Part shown: in pieces, positions 1-13,745 of the stretch
How the letters are laid out: every line of letters begins with the position of its first letter
How positions within the stretch are numbered: the stretch's first letter is position 1
Origin: Theristus sp. LFF4_11
Taxonomy: Eukaryota; Nematoda; Chromadorea; Monhysterida; Xyalidae
Assembly: GCA_030248135.1 (NCBI GenBank)
Contig: JASANC010000443.1
Location: 1 to 64,000, forward strand
Reading direction: 5' to 3'
Length of the DNA stretch: 64,000 nucleotides
The notes under the pieces: model-generated
The model's database searches: none
What the model was told of the DNA's origin: nothing
What the model saw: the letters and a program-made list of their open reading frames with translations, nothing else
Translations under genes and position numbers: made by a program

Positions 1-104
1 GCCGCGATCGTTCTGAATCGCGCGACAGCCGTGACAACGCCGACGAAGAGAGCACGGTGGATGATAACACCGAAGCCGCGTTCTTCGCGACGCTCGAATG
101 GTGA
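1..104 (+). CDS. C-terminal end of an unidentified protein (5' truncated by window)
   Basis: The third forward frame is open from the window edge to a TGA at 102-104. It encodes about 33 residues: an Arg/Ser/Asp-rich stretch beginning RDRSESRDSRDNADEES, then an end reading AAFFATLEW. The composition (charged, RS-like, then a hydrophobic-aromatic tail) and the local GC richness resemble the coding exons elsewhere in the window, and the sequence turns AT-rich directly after the stop. No domain can be recognised in so short a piece. The alternative frame starting at 31 runs on into AT-rich DNA and looks non-coding. Moderate to low confidence that this is the last exon of a gene lying upstream. 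Confidence 0.4.
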   Translation, partial: RDRSESRDSRDNADEESTVDDNTEAAFFATLEW

Positions 105-1315
105 AAAGGTTTCGCGGCACACACACTTCAACCGCAATTGTTCGAGTGTCGAACTTTGTTTCATTAACTTGTTTTCAACAGTACAAGTTATTATGATTCT
201 TCAACCACCAAACAACAGTTTAAAAATCAACATCACCGAAAATGTCACACCACGTTTTGTTTATTGGTTAATTAACAATGCCACAAACGGTTGAGTGTGA
301 ACAGAACGAGTCGACGTTTTTTTCTTCGATTATTATTATTTCTTTCCATATTATTGGAGTGGCACTGCCCAATTTTATGTCTTCATCAACAATCAAAGGG
401 AGATATTCTGCAAACCCGGACTTTTGCTTTGTCAACAATTTTTGCTTCAATAGCATTGGCCATTTTATTTTGCTTATTTGCAATAGTAACTGAAACAATA
501 GTTACACCAAGTGTCACTCAATGTGCAATGTGTTGTGTATTCCTTGAAATTTCGGAGCACAAACGTTTTATCTTCTCCATATTTAAATGGTGTATCTTCA
601 ATTAATCATTTATTGATTACCAACTCACCTCAAATGAGGAGGACAGTGATTGATTGGGATTGTTTCTCACATCCAGTCAAAGGCACAAGAAGTTGTTATT
701 GTATTTTTTGCAAAGCTAACACTGTTAAATGTGTCAATTGTTTTTGCAAAATAACTTCAACAAAAATCGTGTTATCATTCTTTGATATCAACCCGACTAA
801 AAGGGAACAATTCGTTATACTAAACACATGTTATATTCGTGTTTATTCTACTCATCACATTGGATTATTATTGTGGTGTTACAACGGAAAACATCATATT
901 TTGGTGTCAATCAATTGTTAGTTAAATGTCTGTATAACATTGCTAACGTGATTAAAACCTGTTATTCTTCTGAACTGACGACAGGGACACTGATATTATT
1001 GGAAAAATCTACAAATCAAAAACAATCTTCAAAACAACTTCTTTACTAAAAACAACAAAAGCGCCGAAAATCGTCAATGGTACTGAGCGCACACGTACAC
1101 ACGAACGGTGGAACGTGGTCATTGGTATCGATGGACGACCCAAAGCGTAATGTTGATGGGTAACCAGAAGTGTAAAAGTTTTGTTTATTTTACAAAATTT
1201 TTCCAATAGTTTTGATTTCTTTTCCAACACCACTCTAACCTAATCTCGTGTGCTTTTCTCAAACCTACTTCTAGCAAAAATCGATGCGGACATCGACTTC
1301 ACAGTTGCGGGGGTC

Positions 1316-2310
1316 ATGTAATGTGCATTGTTGCACAATACCCTAGCGGATGGATCAGACCTTCACTGTGCACGTGCTGTCCACGCGCCGCGCTCCGGCC
1401 TGATCATTGGTTGACCACAGAACACGGGCAAGCACGGAGGCCGACCGTTTAACGTTGGACGCCAGCTGTGATTTGGACGTAACGCGTGTGCACGTTGGAT
1501 GAACGCAATGGTGAAACTGACTCTAATGATTTCTTATACTCATAACGCTATAACTGCAATTGTGATTCCTTGTTCTCTATCGTATCTGCCACTCTTTTGT
1601 AATGGTTCTAACTAATCTCTATACTTTCTACACTCTTTTCACAACTGCTCCCTGCCACTCACTCCCTCCATTATCTAGGTTCCAAAACCTATATAAAGGC
1701 GAGAGTTGGTGGCCGAGATCAGCTCTATACCCAAAACTCTGCTCTTTGATACAGTCCAATATTATACTGTCATTTCAAAATGTGAATCTTATATCGTGTC
1801 CTTGCCTTGTATTTGTGTGTGTCTCTGTGTATTTTATGAGGCAATACGAGGCAATAATAATAATAATAATATTAAATTGTATGTGCTCCGATCTTCGTCT
1901 TCGCTGGAATTTGTAATTCGACGATAACGAAAATCACTTTGTAACACGTCCAAACGGAGTTGTCGTTAATTGAGCGAAGCTGGGACTCGCCTAACCGGCT
2001 TGTACAGGCTGAGATCAATTAGTGCCAACTAACTTTGGACGTATCGCGAGAGACAGTGCCTACTCTCGATCATTCAACTCTGCCCTGTCCGACACAAATG
2101 AGCACGTCTCAAAGGACACCCGGCACCCAACGTGCCCAAGACCGAAAGGTTGAGGGTGCAGTAGCCAAACCGGTAAAAGGCACGCCGGAAGTAACTACAC
2201 ATGTCGCCGGAAGGCAATCTAAATGCAAAGCAGAACCCCATTTGAGTCAAACAGGCGGCGCTTTTGGTACTTTATGGTCTGCCAAACCGTCGTTAATTAT
2301 TGGTGATTAA
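1316..2310 (+). mobile_element. Possible decayed LTR-type retroelement end (tentative)
   Basis: The block starts TGTAATGTGCATTG. It has a TATA-like element (TATATAAAGG) near 1,690, a T/G-rich stretch and then an ORF at 2,035-2,310 rich in Thr, Pro, Ser and Lys. This order (U3, TATA, R/U5, leader, gag-like ORF) is what an LTR element would show, and the block is more GC-rich than its surroundings. However, no second LTR, no clear primer-binding site and no protease or reverse transcriptase was seen. This is inference from layout only; it could equally be ordinary intergenic DNA with a chance ORF. Confidence 0.18.
1854..1873. repeat. AAT microsatellite
   Basis: A run of about six to seven AAT trinucleotides. 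It lies within the LTR-like block. Confidence 0.85.
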
Positions 2311-5300
2311 TGACAGCGCATTATCAAAAACATGATGAGAGAACAAACAGAATTGCAACATGACTGCTTGGCCCTTAGCTGCCGCAGTTGGAAATAAGTG
2401 CATGACAGTCAACTGAAAGTAAGCGTGGCAAACAACACAAACGCATAGTCAGTGACAAATGTGAACTGTTTGCAGAAATATGATAAACACGAATAATCCG
2501 TTTTTCAACTCATAATTGATTGTCTGCATCGCGCACATCGGTGGGTGGCAGACGAAGCGGAGCCCGCTTTTAGGGTCAATAATTGGAGAAGTCGCAAAAT
2601 CAGCCAAAATGCAAGCACGATCAGTGAAAACCGTCAAAACAGATATCGACGGATAGCAATTTATTACCTGAGAGCAATGCCGTGGACATTCGACAGTGCG
2701 GCGCGGTGGTGTTTGGTGTTAATAGGCTATATTTCATCATATTTCTATTGATCACAATGATACACCGAGGTGACATGTTGCAATCAATTCACTCCGTCGA
2801 ACCGGGATCGTCGTCAGACTCTGGCTCAAAACGTAGGGGGTGGAGCAGGTTGTCTCTCAATTATTTCGATTTTATGGACGTTAGTTTTCTTTCTTGGAGT
2901 TTTGTGTCCTATGATTTTTCTCTAAAGCTTAGTTTCAGATTCAGAGTGTCGAGCCTGCTCATCAGTAGTACCACAAACTGTAATTGCTCTTGGAACAAGT
3001 GGACAGCAGGACAGGGCGGACTTCACACGCACCGGATGCACGCCGATCCCTGGTGTCCGCTTTTTCAAAATCCATACGACACAAAAACTGAGATCTGAAT
3101 CAATATTTTGAAACAGGCTATAACCTGAAATATGTGTGCAGACCAGTGCAATTACTCAATGGCGCTTCACAGGGGCATCAATGAACACATGAACACATGC
3201 AGCGGATTTTTTTTCATTTGACCAATTTGGTGAGTTTTGAATGAAATAAAAACAGCAGAACACAAAAGAGACAGTGGACAACTTTTTTGTCACTGCTACA
3301 CGCATGTGGATGTTGCGGATTTACGCAAAACTTTCGGGACCTTCGGGTACCAAGCCGGGTATACCAACTGGTACCAACAGGGTCCGGTACGAAAAATCAA
3401 AATGGTAAAAAATACTGCACGCCACACATGCAGACATTTGTCTATTTTTCACCGTTTTCGGGTTACGTACCGGATTCTACTGGTACTTTTTTCTGACTGT
3501 AGACTTGCATTTGAATTCGGCTTGCTGACTGGCCACAGTCGCGTGATGCAGCTAATCAGTATGGCATATTCCGATGCACAATGGTGTCGTTCTGGTTTGG
3601 GTGGGGCGGGCGCCAATGGTGGAGGTGGTGGACGCAGACAAAGAAAGTTTCATTTTCTTCAAACTACAAAGGTTTTCATTTATTGGCCTGGGGCCTGGGC
3701 AATGCGGGCCGGATACAAGCACCTTATAAACTAAAAAGAATTTTGTAAGCGATCCGTGGAGTGCGTTTCTTCGTGCAATAATTCAATCAATAAGCGTTTC
3801 ATCTGCAGTGCGCTCACTGATAAATAAACTGAATTTAATAATTTCAACGCGGAACCATGTTGCATCAGGCCGTTTTGTATATTTTAGGTGTATTTCGTGA
3901 AAGAACACAACTTTGAGAGTCGCATGAAGATTATTGTTTGCAACAGTTTTGAAGAAAAAGGCCGTTGGGTAAAACCAGAATGGTGGCGCAGCGCAAATGG
4001 AACGGAACTCCCTCGTTGTTGTCGACGTTCCGCAAAGCGCTAACGCCTCATATCCCTTATTGTTTCGCGAAATTGTGTTGAAAGTTTATTGTTTTTTTTC
4101 TGAACATTATTGGCTGGGCAAGTGTACAAAAAATGGACTGAGTCAAAATTAAAGATCACTTGGAGATCATGAAATTGTTCATGAAATAGAGAAAACTACA
4201 GTAGATGTGTTCTGATGTTTGCAAAGTGAGCCACATAGCACTTTACCACAAATCACCCAACAACAAGCATTTGAGAAGCACACTCTTACAGAGAACCGTC
4301 CGTAACTAATTACTTATGCCACATAGTCTGCCAGCCTGGAGTTTCAGTTTCTGTTGGTGACATTTTGCAACTGCCAGCTTGCGCGCGATTTTCGAAAAAA
4401 GGCATATTTACCTTAAAAGCAGCCAATTATTTCTCTGAGAATATTTCAAAGCCACGGTATGGTGCGCGCGCTTCGTCTTCTTGCGGGCATTGGATATGTT
4501 TGAAACAACAAGGTTCGCAATAACATCATTTGATATGCGTGTGCGCGTTGGAAAACATGGATTTTTTTTCCGTTGAAATTTTTTGTTTCAAAAACTTGAT
4601 GAACATGAATCGTGTTAAGTTGTACGATTCTGTGTCAAGTAAATGAAGTGCAAACTCAATCACTGGTGACGATAATGAAATGAAGAGCATACGTGTGCAA
4701 AAGGAATGAAATTTCCAGGTGTCACCACGTGAACTTTACAGCTATTCTGTTTAGGTGCAGCCTGCGCATGACAACACAAAGACACGCGAACCCTGCGAGA
4801 TGATGAGAAGTAAGCAAAACTGCATTGTTGTGCTGTTTGCACTCATTTGTGTCGGCACGTTTTTACGACGTCTGCAAACAACGGTTTGATATTTGTTTAT
4901 CCACGACACCGCGACGATGCGTGGTTACCTTTGCGGATATTAAAAATTGAACAAAAAACTGCTGGCTTCGGGTGCAAAGGTTTAGCGAATGGATTGAAGT
5001 GTGTTTTCTTCATACGAATTCATGCTCAAAGAGCTTTTTTTAAAAAGCTTGATTTTAGGATTATCCTTGAAAACTGCTGGGTTTATTGGTGATTAAAACA
5101 TTAAAAATGCACTAATTAGCGACTCTCAATGAACAGGAAGTCATGGTAAAAGTTGTTTTCCAACTTTTTCCAGCTATGTTCCTAGTTTTTCATCAACACA
5201 TCGCAACTCCATTAGGCTGGTGTAAAAAGTGTGCAGACCAATCAGTTACTTCTCACCCATTACATTTGGCAATAACAATAAGAAAAGCACATGTGCAAGA

Positions 5301-6111
5301 TTTACGAAGCTCAAAGGAAGAAGCGAAGCGAAATAAATAAAAACAAAAACCAACAAAAAAGATTACAGGGAAGACAGGCAGTTAAGCGAAAGCTGATGAG
5401 TATTTTTATGGTTGAAAATTTAGCATGAAATGAATCCCGTGACGGTTTTCGGGACACACTGGATATATTGTGCGACGGAAAAGTGATTCTTTGTTTGGTT
5501 GCATATGGTGGCCGAGCGGCGAAACGACACAAATTGTTGGTGAAGCCAGCAATAATGGCAGCTAGCGCGCAATGAGACTGCAGAGAGGCGAACACAAAAG
5601 AATCAAGACTTTCGGTCGGTGACAGACGTATGCAGTGGCCATAAAAGTGCTTGCATTGCAAAAAAGACATTTTTGGAACCAGTCTGGCGCTTGCTGTTGG
5701 TCGTCAGCGTCACCACGTTGGAGTTTTCGTATATCTTTGCCTCTGAAACGTAAAAGTCAGCTCGGTGGAAGGTTGGATGGTATTATTGAGATGGATGAAA
5801 TTTTTTTATTCTTGTCAGATTCAGTAATGTTACAATATTGTCAGGCGGAACTAATGTAATTTTGTCCGACAGCGAAGTCGTGGTGTGAAATTAGTTGTCA
5901 CCGGGTGTTTAAAATCATTTTTATGAAGCTCATAATTTATATGCCGACGACGCGGGCGCACAATGAACATTCAATCGAATCCATGCTGCTTGCGGCTGTG
6001 CTCATGAAAGTTACGGCGGTGTATGTTGATTTATTGAAACGACTCTTTCTTGACAAGACCGTCAACTTTTGGCAATTGACGACGTCAATACCGCAGTAAC
6101 GCATTCGAACC

Positions 6112-6158
6112 TTGCGCACTGATTGGTCGCATCATTTTCAACCGACCAATCAACGCAA
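6112..6158. repeat. Short perfect-core hairpin
   Basis: A GATTGGTCG arm and its reverse complement CGACCAATC are separated by a loop of about 13 bases. Flanking TTGCG/CGCAA extends the pairing. The arm carries the inverted CCAAT pentamer that also occurs in the ends of the window's fold-back elements, so this may be a small remnant of one. Confidence 0.5.
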
Positions 6159-9021
6159 AAGAGTGCAAATGTACACGTACAAAAATCAGCTTGGTTACTG
6201 GTGGGCCTGTTTATCACTTATTGATGCAAAATAAGCTGCTTTGTCGCGCACTAGACTAACAGGGAACTTTGATAATAAACAAGTAAATTTTTTATTTAAC
6301 AATCAATCAACCGTCCTCACTTGACACCACCCGTACAAGTTTTGACGGAAAACGGAAATCCATTAAACCTCGGCTGCTTGCTTTATGATGTTTTTACTGA
6401 AACGCAAGCGTATTTGAGTTTTTGCAAATGCTTGCGCACAAGATCAAATTGACAAGTTCTATTTTGAATGAAAAGCCTACTTTGTAATGTCTGGAACTGG
6501 CTAGATTAAAAGTTGACTGATTCGGACTCCGTTGCATAAAAATCCCCCCTCCCTCATTACATACCGTACATACAACTTCGAACAAGCCTGATGCAAATTT
6601 ACTGAAAAACATCCAACACTTGTTTTATATATGATAAATTAATACTGTGCCCATTGACTGTGGTGTTCGCATTGTTATGTTATGTGCCTATTATTAAAGC
6701 TTTTTTTGAAACAATGACGAACACAAAGAGCAAAAAACTATGACACAGCTCTTGATATTGTCGCTGCGGGCTTTCAATTTGCAACATTTTCGAACACCTG
6801 ATGGCTGGCTGATTAGTCGACTTTGCCCCGAGTAGGCTAATTTGTCTTGATGTGAAACACGGTTTGAAACAAAAAAAAGTTTTTATTCCTAATTTATATG
6901 ACCGACCGATTCGACGACGGTTTTTTCTAAAACGCGGCTGGAAGCGGAGATTGGTGAAACTCAAAATTGATCACGTCTATAGCACATCATGTTCAACCAC
7001 CCAACTGTAAACATGCACCGTCGTGACTATCATTTTATCACCTGCTACCATCAGAGCATTCAACCGTAAACGTCACAGAAATTGAATGATTTTCCATTGC
7101 TTTTTTGAGGAAAAATGCCCTGACTTGAACTGTGTAAACCAGTGACAGAGCTAGTAAAAAAATTGAAAGTACCGTACATGCCAGCTATACATGCAGAAAG
7201 CAACATGAAACTGATTGATCAAACCGTGAAAACGTGTTTGCTGTTTCTCATGTCACTGAAACAACTTCGGCTGCTACAATACACGAGGGACGTTTGATTA
7301 AAAACGTGTCAAATTGTGACAATCAGACAACAAGTTGTGTCCGTTTTGCAACAATAGAGTTGCCGATGTTGGTGGTTGGCGAATTCAGTGTGACTGTGAC
7401 GAATCGTCTCGATTGATTTCAAAATTTTGCGCCTGAATGTTGTTGACGCGAAATACACAGACTCCATTGATGTTAAGAATTAAAAACTGCTTTCTTCATC
7501 TTATTTAAAAAAAACAGATTGCGTTTTTCATAACAGCACCTTCCTCAACAAAAACACAAAAAACACTCAATCCAGAACAAATAATACAACGGTGTGCACA
7601 CAATCACCTTACCGGATTCACATAACTCCCGGGACATACGTATTTCAAAAAATAAATATTTACACAAGAAAAACAAATGTTCAAATTCAAACGTTACATT
7701 ATTCTTATTTCAAATAATTATATGAACCCGTGTCACTATCATTTTGTACTAGAAGACCAAACGTTTGTTCATGGTTCTGATCGGTTATTGAAATAAACAC
7801 AAGACGAGATAAAAATTGAAAGTATTTAGTAGTTTGAAATGGAATATTAATGCAAATGCATCCACTGCTCCGTAAATCTTTCTCATATATAACTGTGAAG
7901 TGTTTGCGTAGATACTTTGTAACGTGAATAAAAACCAGGCAAGTATGCAAAAAAACGTGAAACAGAGCAGCCAACAAATAAGAACATAAGAAACGTACAA
8001 CATAATGTGATTATAACAACGTGGTAGCATATACATTCGCACCTGCAGTGACTGATTTAAAAATACTGATAAAAAAGCCATTGATTCCTGCATCAGTTTT
8101 TTGGTTGCTGACTATAACCATTGACAAAGCCATGGTGTTCGAAAACAAAGCAAAAACCAAAATAAATACAGACATTAAAAATGCAGTACAAACAAACACC
8201 ATGTAAAATGCACACAAACAGCTTAAACATCATACAAAAATAAACATTATTTGAAAAAAGAAAATGCTAAAACGGAAAGAAAAACATTTTGTTTTGTGTT
8301 TTTACCAAATTGAAAGAAAGCGAATGAACACAGGTAGCTACAAACTGCACAGGTTAAACTAGAACAAAGAGGCATGCGAATTCACAGAAAATTGAAGGCC
8401 AAAAACAAAGTAAAAGATGATCCGGCAGTGCAAACAACATTCAAAAATACGTTTCAAACAACGTCCAATATCAACAGAAATTGAATTCATGCCAGCCACT
8501 GGCTGGCAGCCACTTCGAGAACAAACCATTTTAACCGCAGTTGTGATTCATCAATGAGAATCAAGTGAAATTTTGAATGCTACTTTGATAAAAAATTGAT
8601 TTTGAAGTTCATTGCAAAACAGACAAGAACGACCAAAAAATGCACAAAACAAGGAACCTGTACTTCTAGCATCTCTACCTGAAAAAACAGCAGAAACAAC
8701 CAAAAAGACAACATCACTAAACAACAACAAACTAATCAAACTATACATGCACCGGTACGTTTTTTCAACGGCTGTCAAACTCCAACGAATGATTCTTTTT
8801 TCAGACGTAATGTTTAAGCAGTCGTTTCCTCATTGTTTGTCGCGTTGGTTGGTGTGAAATGAGTGATCATCGCGGAAACCTGCAAGTTTGCGATTTTCAC
8901 GTTTCACGATTTTTCAAAGCTTTCACACGACTTTTTGTATGAAAGATCCGTTTCATTGTGACTGCAATTGAATTCAGCAACAAAACATACCACGAAAACA
9001 GATTGGTGTAACTATAAGCCT

Positions 9022-12000
9022 TCAAGTAAAGTAGTGCAAACCAACTTCTGAGGTGCGTTTGCTGGCCAGTGGAATCAGCCAACGACTGAAGTCCAGTTCG
9101 GCGACACGACTGAGCTCCGCTTTCAACTTCTCAATTTCGCGTCCTTTCGTCAATAGCTCTTGCGTTTGTGCTGCGTTCGACTGGAAATCAATGAGCACAG
9201 CTAAACAGTGAAAAGCGGCGGACACCGCAAAAAAAAACACGCTTCAGCTGCATGGAATGCTTGCTGCATGTTATATGTATACGCTGTATACACGTAGCTG
9301 TCCAAATTAATTCCAAACAAAGCTGTAAACAAGGAATTATGCTCATTAGGACGATAATTTTTTTCTCTTTCTCTCTGTTTGCAACATATATTTGGTAAAG
9401 AAACAATACAAGACCCAATCGACGAACCAATCTCAATTTGTCGATGTGCGCTTCGTGCTTCTTAACGGCGCTCTCAAACAGGTGCGCCTGTTTGCTCAAC
9501 TCATCCACCCGCTCCGGCAACAAGCGACAGTCGCGCAGCAAGCTCCCAGCCAGCACCACCAAATGCTCGACGTTCTCCTCCGTACGAATCGGCTCACTCT
9601 CATCCGTCGAGTCGTCTGTCCGTCCGGCAAACGCCAGCTTCACAGCCAACAACTTGAGCGCCGTTTTGCGGAATGCTTCGATCAGGCCTGTCATTCATTT
9701 GTTAAGGAGCATTCATGAAGCAGTATTAGTAACAGCGACGGGTAGCTAAACAAAAATAGCTACCGCTTCTTACAGGTTCTGCGCGACTCAATGCACGCAG
9801 AGGAGTGATGGTGCACGCCTCCGTCGGAAGCTGAGCTCCTTGGTATCCCAGCAGGTGCTCCCCCCGGGCATCTGCCACACAGACACAGCGGCGCTAAACC
9901 CGTACCATTTTCGGGATCTCGCACGAGAAGCAGCCATATGACTGCCATGCAGCGCTTGGCGCAACGTTGAGCCAATATGAGTTGCACATGCCAGCCGCAA
10001 AACAACAACAACTCAATGCGCGCAAAGATGAAAACGCAGATTCAAATTTTTGACACGGAAATTCAAATTTCGTGAAGTGTCCGGAGACTTTCAGATCAGA
10101 TTTCTTTTCTTTTTCCATGCCCCCTCGGGTTCTCGACTTCAAAGCCATTTCCATAAAAGCTCAGTAGTCCAGTAAAGCGACACCACAGAGCGTCTGAATA
10201 AAAAATGGAACATCGCAGTTCCGGTTTCTAACGTAAACTGATTGCTCAATGTTTGCACTTCAAAGTGATGTGAAGAACTTGAAATGTGCCCGTCTTATGA
10301 ATATATTCAGGTGCTAAGTGATAGTAGCACTACGGCATCACCAAGTTTTTTAAAAAACCGATCGCAGACCTGCGTTATTGTTCACAGTCCCGTCCCCATC
10401 GGTCTGTTGCGCCGTCGTACGCAAGGCCGCTTGTTTCTTCGCTCGTTCTTCCTGTTCGCGTTCGTCTTTCAGTCGTATGTCCTGTTTCAACTGTTCAAAC
10501 TCCGCCTTCAGACAAGCGATGCGCCGCGCCGCTTCGTCCCGATTACTGTCGATCTCCAGACGGAGCGCTGCGTTTTCGCGCGACAACGCTCGCGTTCGCT
10601 CGTTCACGGTGCGACAGAAGGACGGCACGACCGGCGTCGGCGTCTCCTGGAAGGAAAAAAATAGCTGATTGACTCGACTAGCTTGAAAATAAAAACCTAA
10701 AAACTTAAAACTTAAAAATTTTAAGATTAAAAAACCAGCAATTTTTTAGCTGGTTGTGTGTGTCACACAGGTCAGGTGTACTACACACTTAACATGCGTG
10801 TCACCCAAAACTGTGTATGTTGCTCTGTTAGCAAGTCTCCAACAGAGTACCCCCCCCCATAGCAACCTGCGACACGTTCGATTCGTTCGAGCTCGACCCA
10901 GTGCTGTACTTCATTTCCAACGGCGGGTGCACAGCTTTGATGGCCTGCTTCTCCTGGTTGAACACTTGCTGGCACGCGTACTCCAGCTCTTGTTCGTCGG
11001 CCAAATTCTGAGCCAGGATGAGTTCGCGAAGGAATTTGTGAACCTGAACAGACAAAACCATCATCACCATAAAACGGAAATAAAACCGGTTTTTCCTGAC
11101 TGTGACAATATAAAAAAACCGGGTTTTTTTACCATCCCTAGACTCAACCATTATGGCGCAAAATACAACTAGTCTTCCATGCTGTCATTCGACCAACCGA
11201 CCGCTCGATTCTGATTGCAAGCCCCCCCCCACCCCCCCCCCCGAAAACACACAACCGACCTTCCTGCGGCACGTGGCGTCCTGTTCGTGGAAAGCAGCCT
11301 TTCCCTCAGCCTTCTCCAACAATTTCTGCTGCTCGATGCACCAGCGCTCGTGATCCCGTTGGTGCGCCGCGTGCTCAGCTTCCTGTGGCGATTCATGGTT
11401 AGTTGGCATAAAATTTCAATAGATTTTATAGCACACAATTGAAGTGCTGATGATTTCTCAGCAGCTTGGTTTGGCTGCATCATGTTCATCCTCGTCCAAC
11501 CAACCTCGAAAGCAGCCAATCAGTCAGGGTGAGCTTGAGAACCGATTCACCACAACAGAAAACGAGTTGCCCTCTGCGAGTGACCTGTTCCTGTTTCGCA
11601 TCGAAGATCACGCGTTTATCGTCGTGCGCCTGCTCCAGGTCATACTGCAACTCGCGCAACTTCGCTTCCAGCTTCTGTTTCTCATCGATGAGCGTCGAGT
11701 TCATCTGATGCAGGTTGTCGCGCTCGTCCGTCAACTCGCCGATTCGTCGCTGCGCTCGTGCTGTGTCGATTACACTCGGCGAGTTCGTGGATTGTTGGTG
11801 CTGCAAGCAACGTCGACACTGATATGAACCTTTCAATCAACGCCAGTTTGCCCAAATTAAGTCCCGTCCATTCTGACGCATGCCAGCGTAAGCCTATTTA
11901 TCGTCCATCCATACAGAAGCTTATGTACGGTTACGTCTCGCGTTTTCGTATACTACCGCCCATGGAGACGTGCTTCTGATGAACGGTCAGCATGGACGGG

Positions 12001-13606
12001 CCTTTAGGCTGCATGCAGCGCCGACCCGTGAACAAAAAAACTGTTGTTTGCAGTTGAACCATCAGAACTATCTGACGTTGTCAAGCCCCAATAAACCAAC
12101 GTCAAACACGGGCGCCTGGCACGTCAGCAGCGTGTTCACTGCCACCTCGCGCGTGTCACGCGGGTGCTTCTTGAGTTGCTGCCTCGCAATGCACAGGTCT
12201 TCTTGTTGCTTTTGCAGCACTCCGTTCGCTGTGTCCAGTGCTTCTTTCTGTGAAAGAAGAAAAAATAAAAATATCTGAATTAAACTTTTTGTTGCAACAC
12301 AACACAACAAGACTACTTCAAATAACGACTAGATGGACGCTGGATTTTCAAACCTGATTTTGTATGATTTTCGTATTCTTGCGGTTGTCTGCATTGCGCA
12401 AGTTCTCGAGTTCCTCGACTTCGGCACACTTTTTGTTGTATCTGCGTTTCAGTTCTTCAATGACCTCCTTATACGTGCTGCGCTCGCCGCCGTTTGACAG
12501 CACCGAGTGGCGAGAGGGCGCTCGCTCTGGCGGCTGCCAAATGAAACAACGAAACATTGCTACTTTGAACATTGAAATACAGCTGCACAGTGTACAGGTG
12601 TACAGTGCAGTCATCATAACATGTGTGGTGGGGTGGGGTGGGTAGTGTACCCGTTTATGTGCTTTTAATCGTAAACTTACACTGATGACGAAGGGTGAAA
12701 CGTAACCCCCCGAACACGTGGATCTGACAAAACGACACCAAATTGCGTTCAACAACTCAAAAGCCTATCCCGGTTCTGTTCAGCAGCATAGTTTCAGCTC
12801 CAATAGTAGTGGTTCACTCAATCAATATCCATGGAATGCAAACAATCCAAAGCAAACAGAGAGCACAGTACCGAGTCGGCAAGTCGACGACGCGGCGCCG
12901 ACCGATGGCGGCTGCGCGAGCGATCACGTGCTCCTTGTCGATTGCTTGATTCCGCCCATTTGGAACTGCGAGCCCAACTGGGACTGCGCGCAGCGTCTGT
13001 TGAACCAGCGCCACTTCGACGTGACCAACAACGATCCGGGCTCGATTTTCGTCGTTTCGTTGATCTTGCAGCCTCATCGTCGTCTTCCTCATCCGAGAGT
13101 GCGCGTTTGATTCGATCGCGACGACAAGCAACAGCGAGCGAACGCGACGACGGACGCGAATGCGTGCCACTGCTGCTGATCGTCTCCACTTCTCCCTCCT
13201 CTCGCATGTCGTCGTCGTCGTCGTCGTTGTTTTGGTCTTCGACAGGCGCGAACGTCGGCAGCCACGATGGTTTCATCAGCTTCGACGGCGACGGCGGTGA
13301 CTCGGTCGCTGGCTGGTCGTTGCCAATTGACGGCGGAGATTCTTGTTGTTTTTGACGATCGAAATTTGGGTGTGGCTCCTGATGCTGCGCATCGCACCGT
13401 CGTATTTGCTCGAACACCTGTTTTTAAGTTTTTTTCTGCTGCAGCAACCGCAGTGCAAAGTTAAAATAAAAAAATACCTGTCCGGTTTGTCGTTGCGTTT
13501 GTCGAATGCGAGACGTTTTCCGTTTATTTCCCTGTCGATAATAATTTTGATTGTCGTGTTTTTGTTTGGCCGTCTGATGACTTCCGCTGGTCCAGCGAGA
13601 CGACAT
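9022..13606 (-). CDS. Coiled-coil protein with acidic/RS-rich N-terminus, function unknown (10 exons, 722 aa)
   Basis: Exons (minus strand, 5' to 3'): 13,606-13,478; 13,417-12,872; 12,533-12,354; 12,247-12,146; 11,800-11,585; 11,382-11,260; 11,043-10,867; 10,646-10,370; 9,687-9,428; 9,180-9,022. Phases join cleanly to 2,169 nt and the frame stays open. The N-terminal 225 residues are basic, then Pro/Ser-rich, with a DDDDDD run, a KRALSDEEDDDE segment and an RDRSRSRHRS stretch, suggesting a nuclear protein. From about residue 245 most of the rest is heptad-rich, Glu/Lys/Gln/Arg-heavy and predicted coiled coil, for example AKLRELQYDLEQAHDD and AEFEQLKQDIRLKDERE. A less charged helical region (LIEAFRKTALKLLAVKLAF) lies near residue 583. 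I recognise no family. It is divergent from the zinc-finger gene at 16,665. Extra small exons in the larger introns, such as 9,688-10,369, cannot be excluded. Confidence 0.7.
9700..9730 (+). repeat. Dispersed ~30-bp repeat, copy 1
   Basis: The core AGCATTCATGAAGCAGTA, preceded by TGTTAAG, is shared with 19,096-19,127. Both copies lie in introns, of different genes. Confidence 0.6.
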
Positions 13607-13745
13607 CGTCGTCCGTCACGCACACGATTGCATTTCTCTCAGATTTTTTTCAAATGCGCAGCGGCAGCACCAGTCAAAGAAAGAAAAAAAGCAGCAAGCT
13701 GCAACTTTATTTCCACAAAAAAGGAAAGGATGAAATGAATGGGTT

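Larger units (their letters stand above)
105..9021. other. Long intergenic stretch without a convincing gene
   Basis: Open frames here are short, AT-rich and without recognisable domains, and none can be chained through splice borders into a sensible protein. Visible items are an LTR-like segment around 1,316-2,310, an AAT microsatellite near 1,854 and a short hairpin at 6,112. The nearest gene is the minus-strand coiled-coil gene, whose stop codon lies at 9,022. Confidence 0.55.

Noticed and set aside
511..921. 136-codon plus-strand open frame
   Set aside because: AT-rich, Cys/Phe/Ile-heavy translation with no domain and no splice context; typical of non-coding DNA.
3237..3734. 165-codon plus-strand open frame with a Gly-rich run
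   Set aside because: The Gly run comes from a short GGT/GGC repeat; the rest has no protein-like pattern and begins in AT-rich sequence.
10284..13355. Several plus-strand frames of 90-170 codons (for example 12,831-13,355)
   Set aside because: They are antisense shadows of the minus-strand coiled-coil exons, which join in consistent phase.
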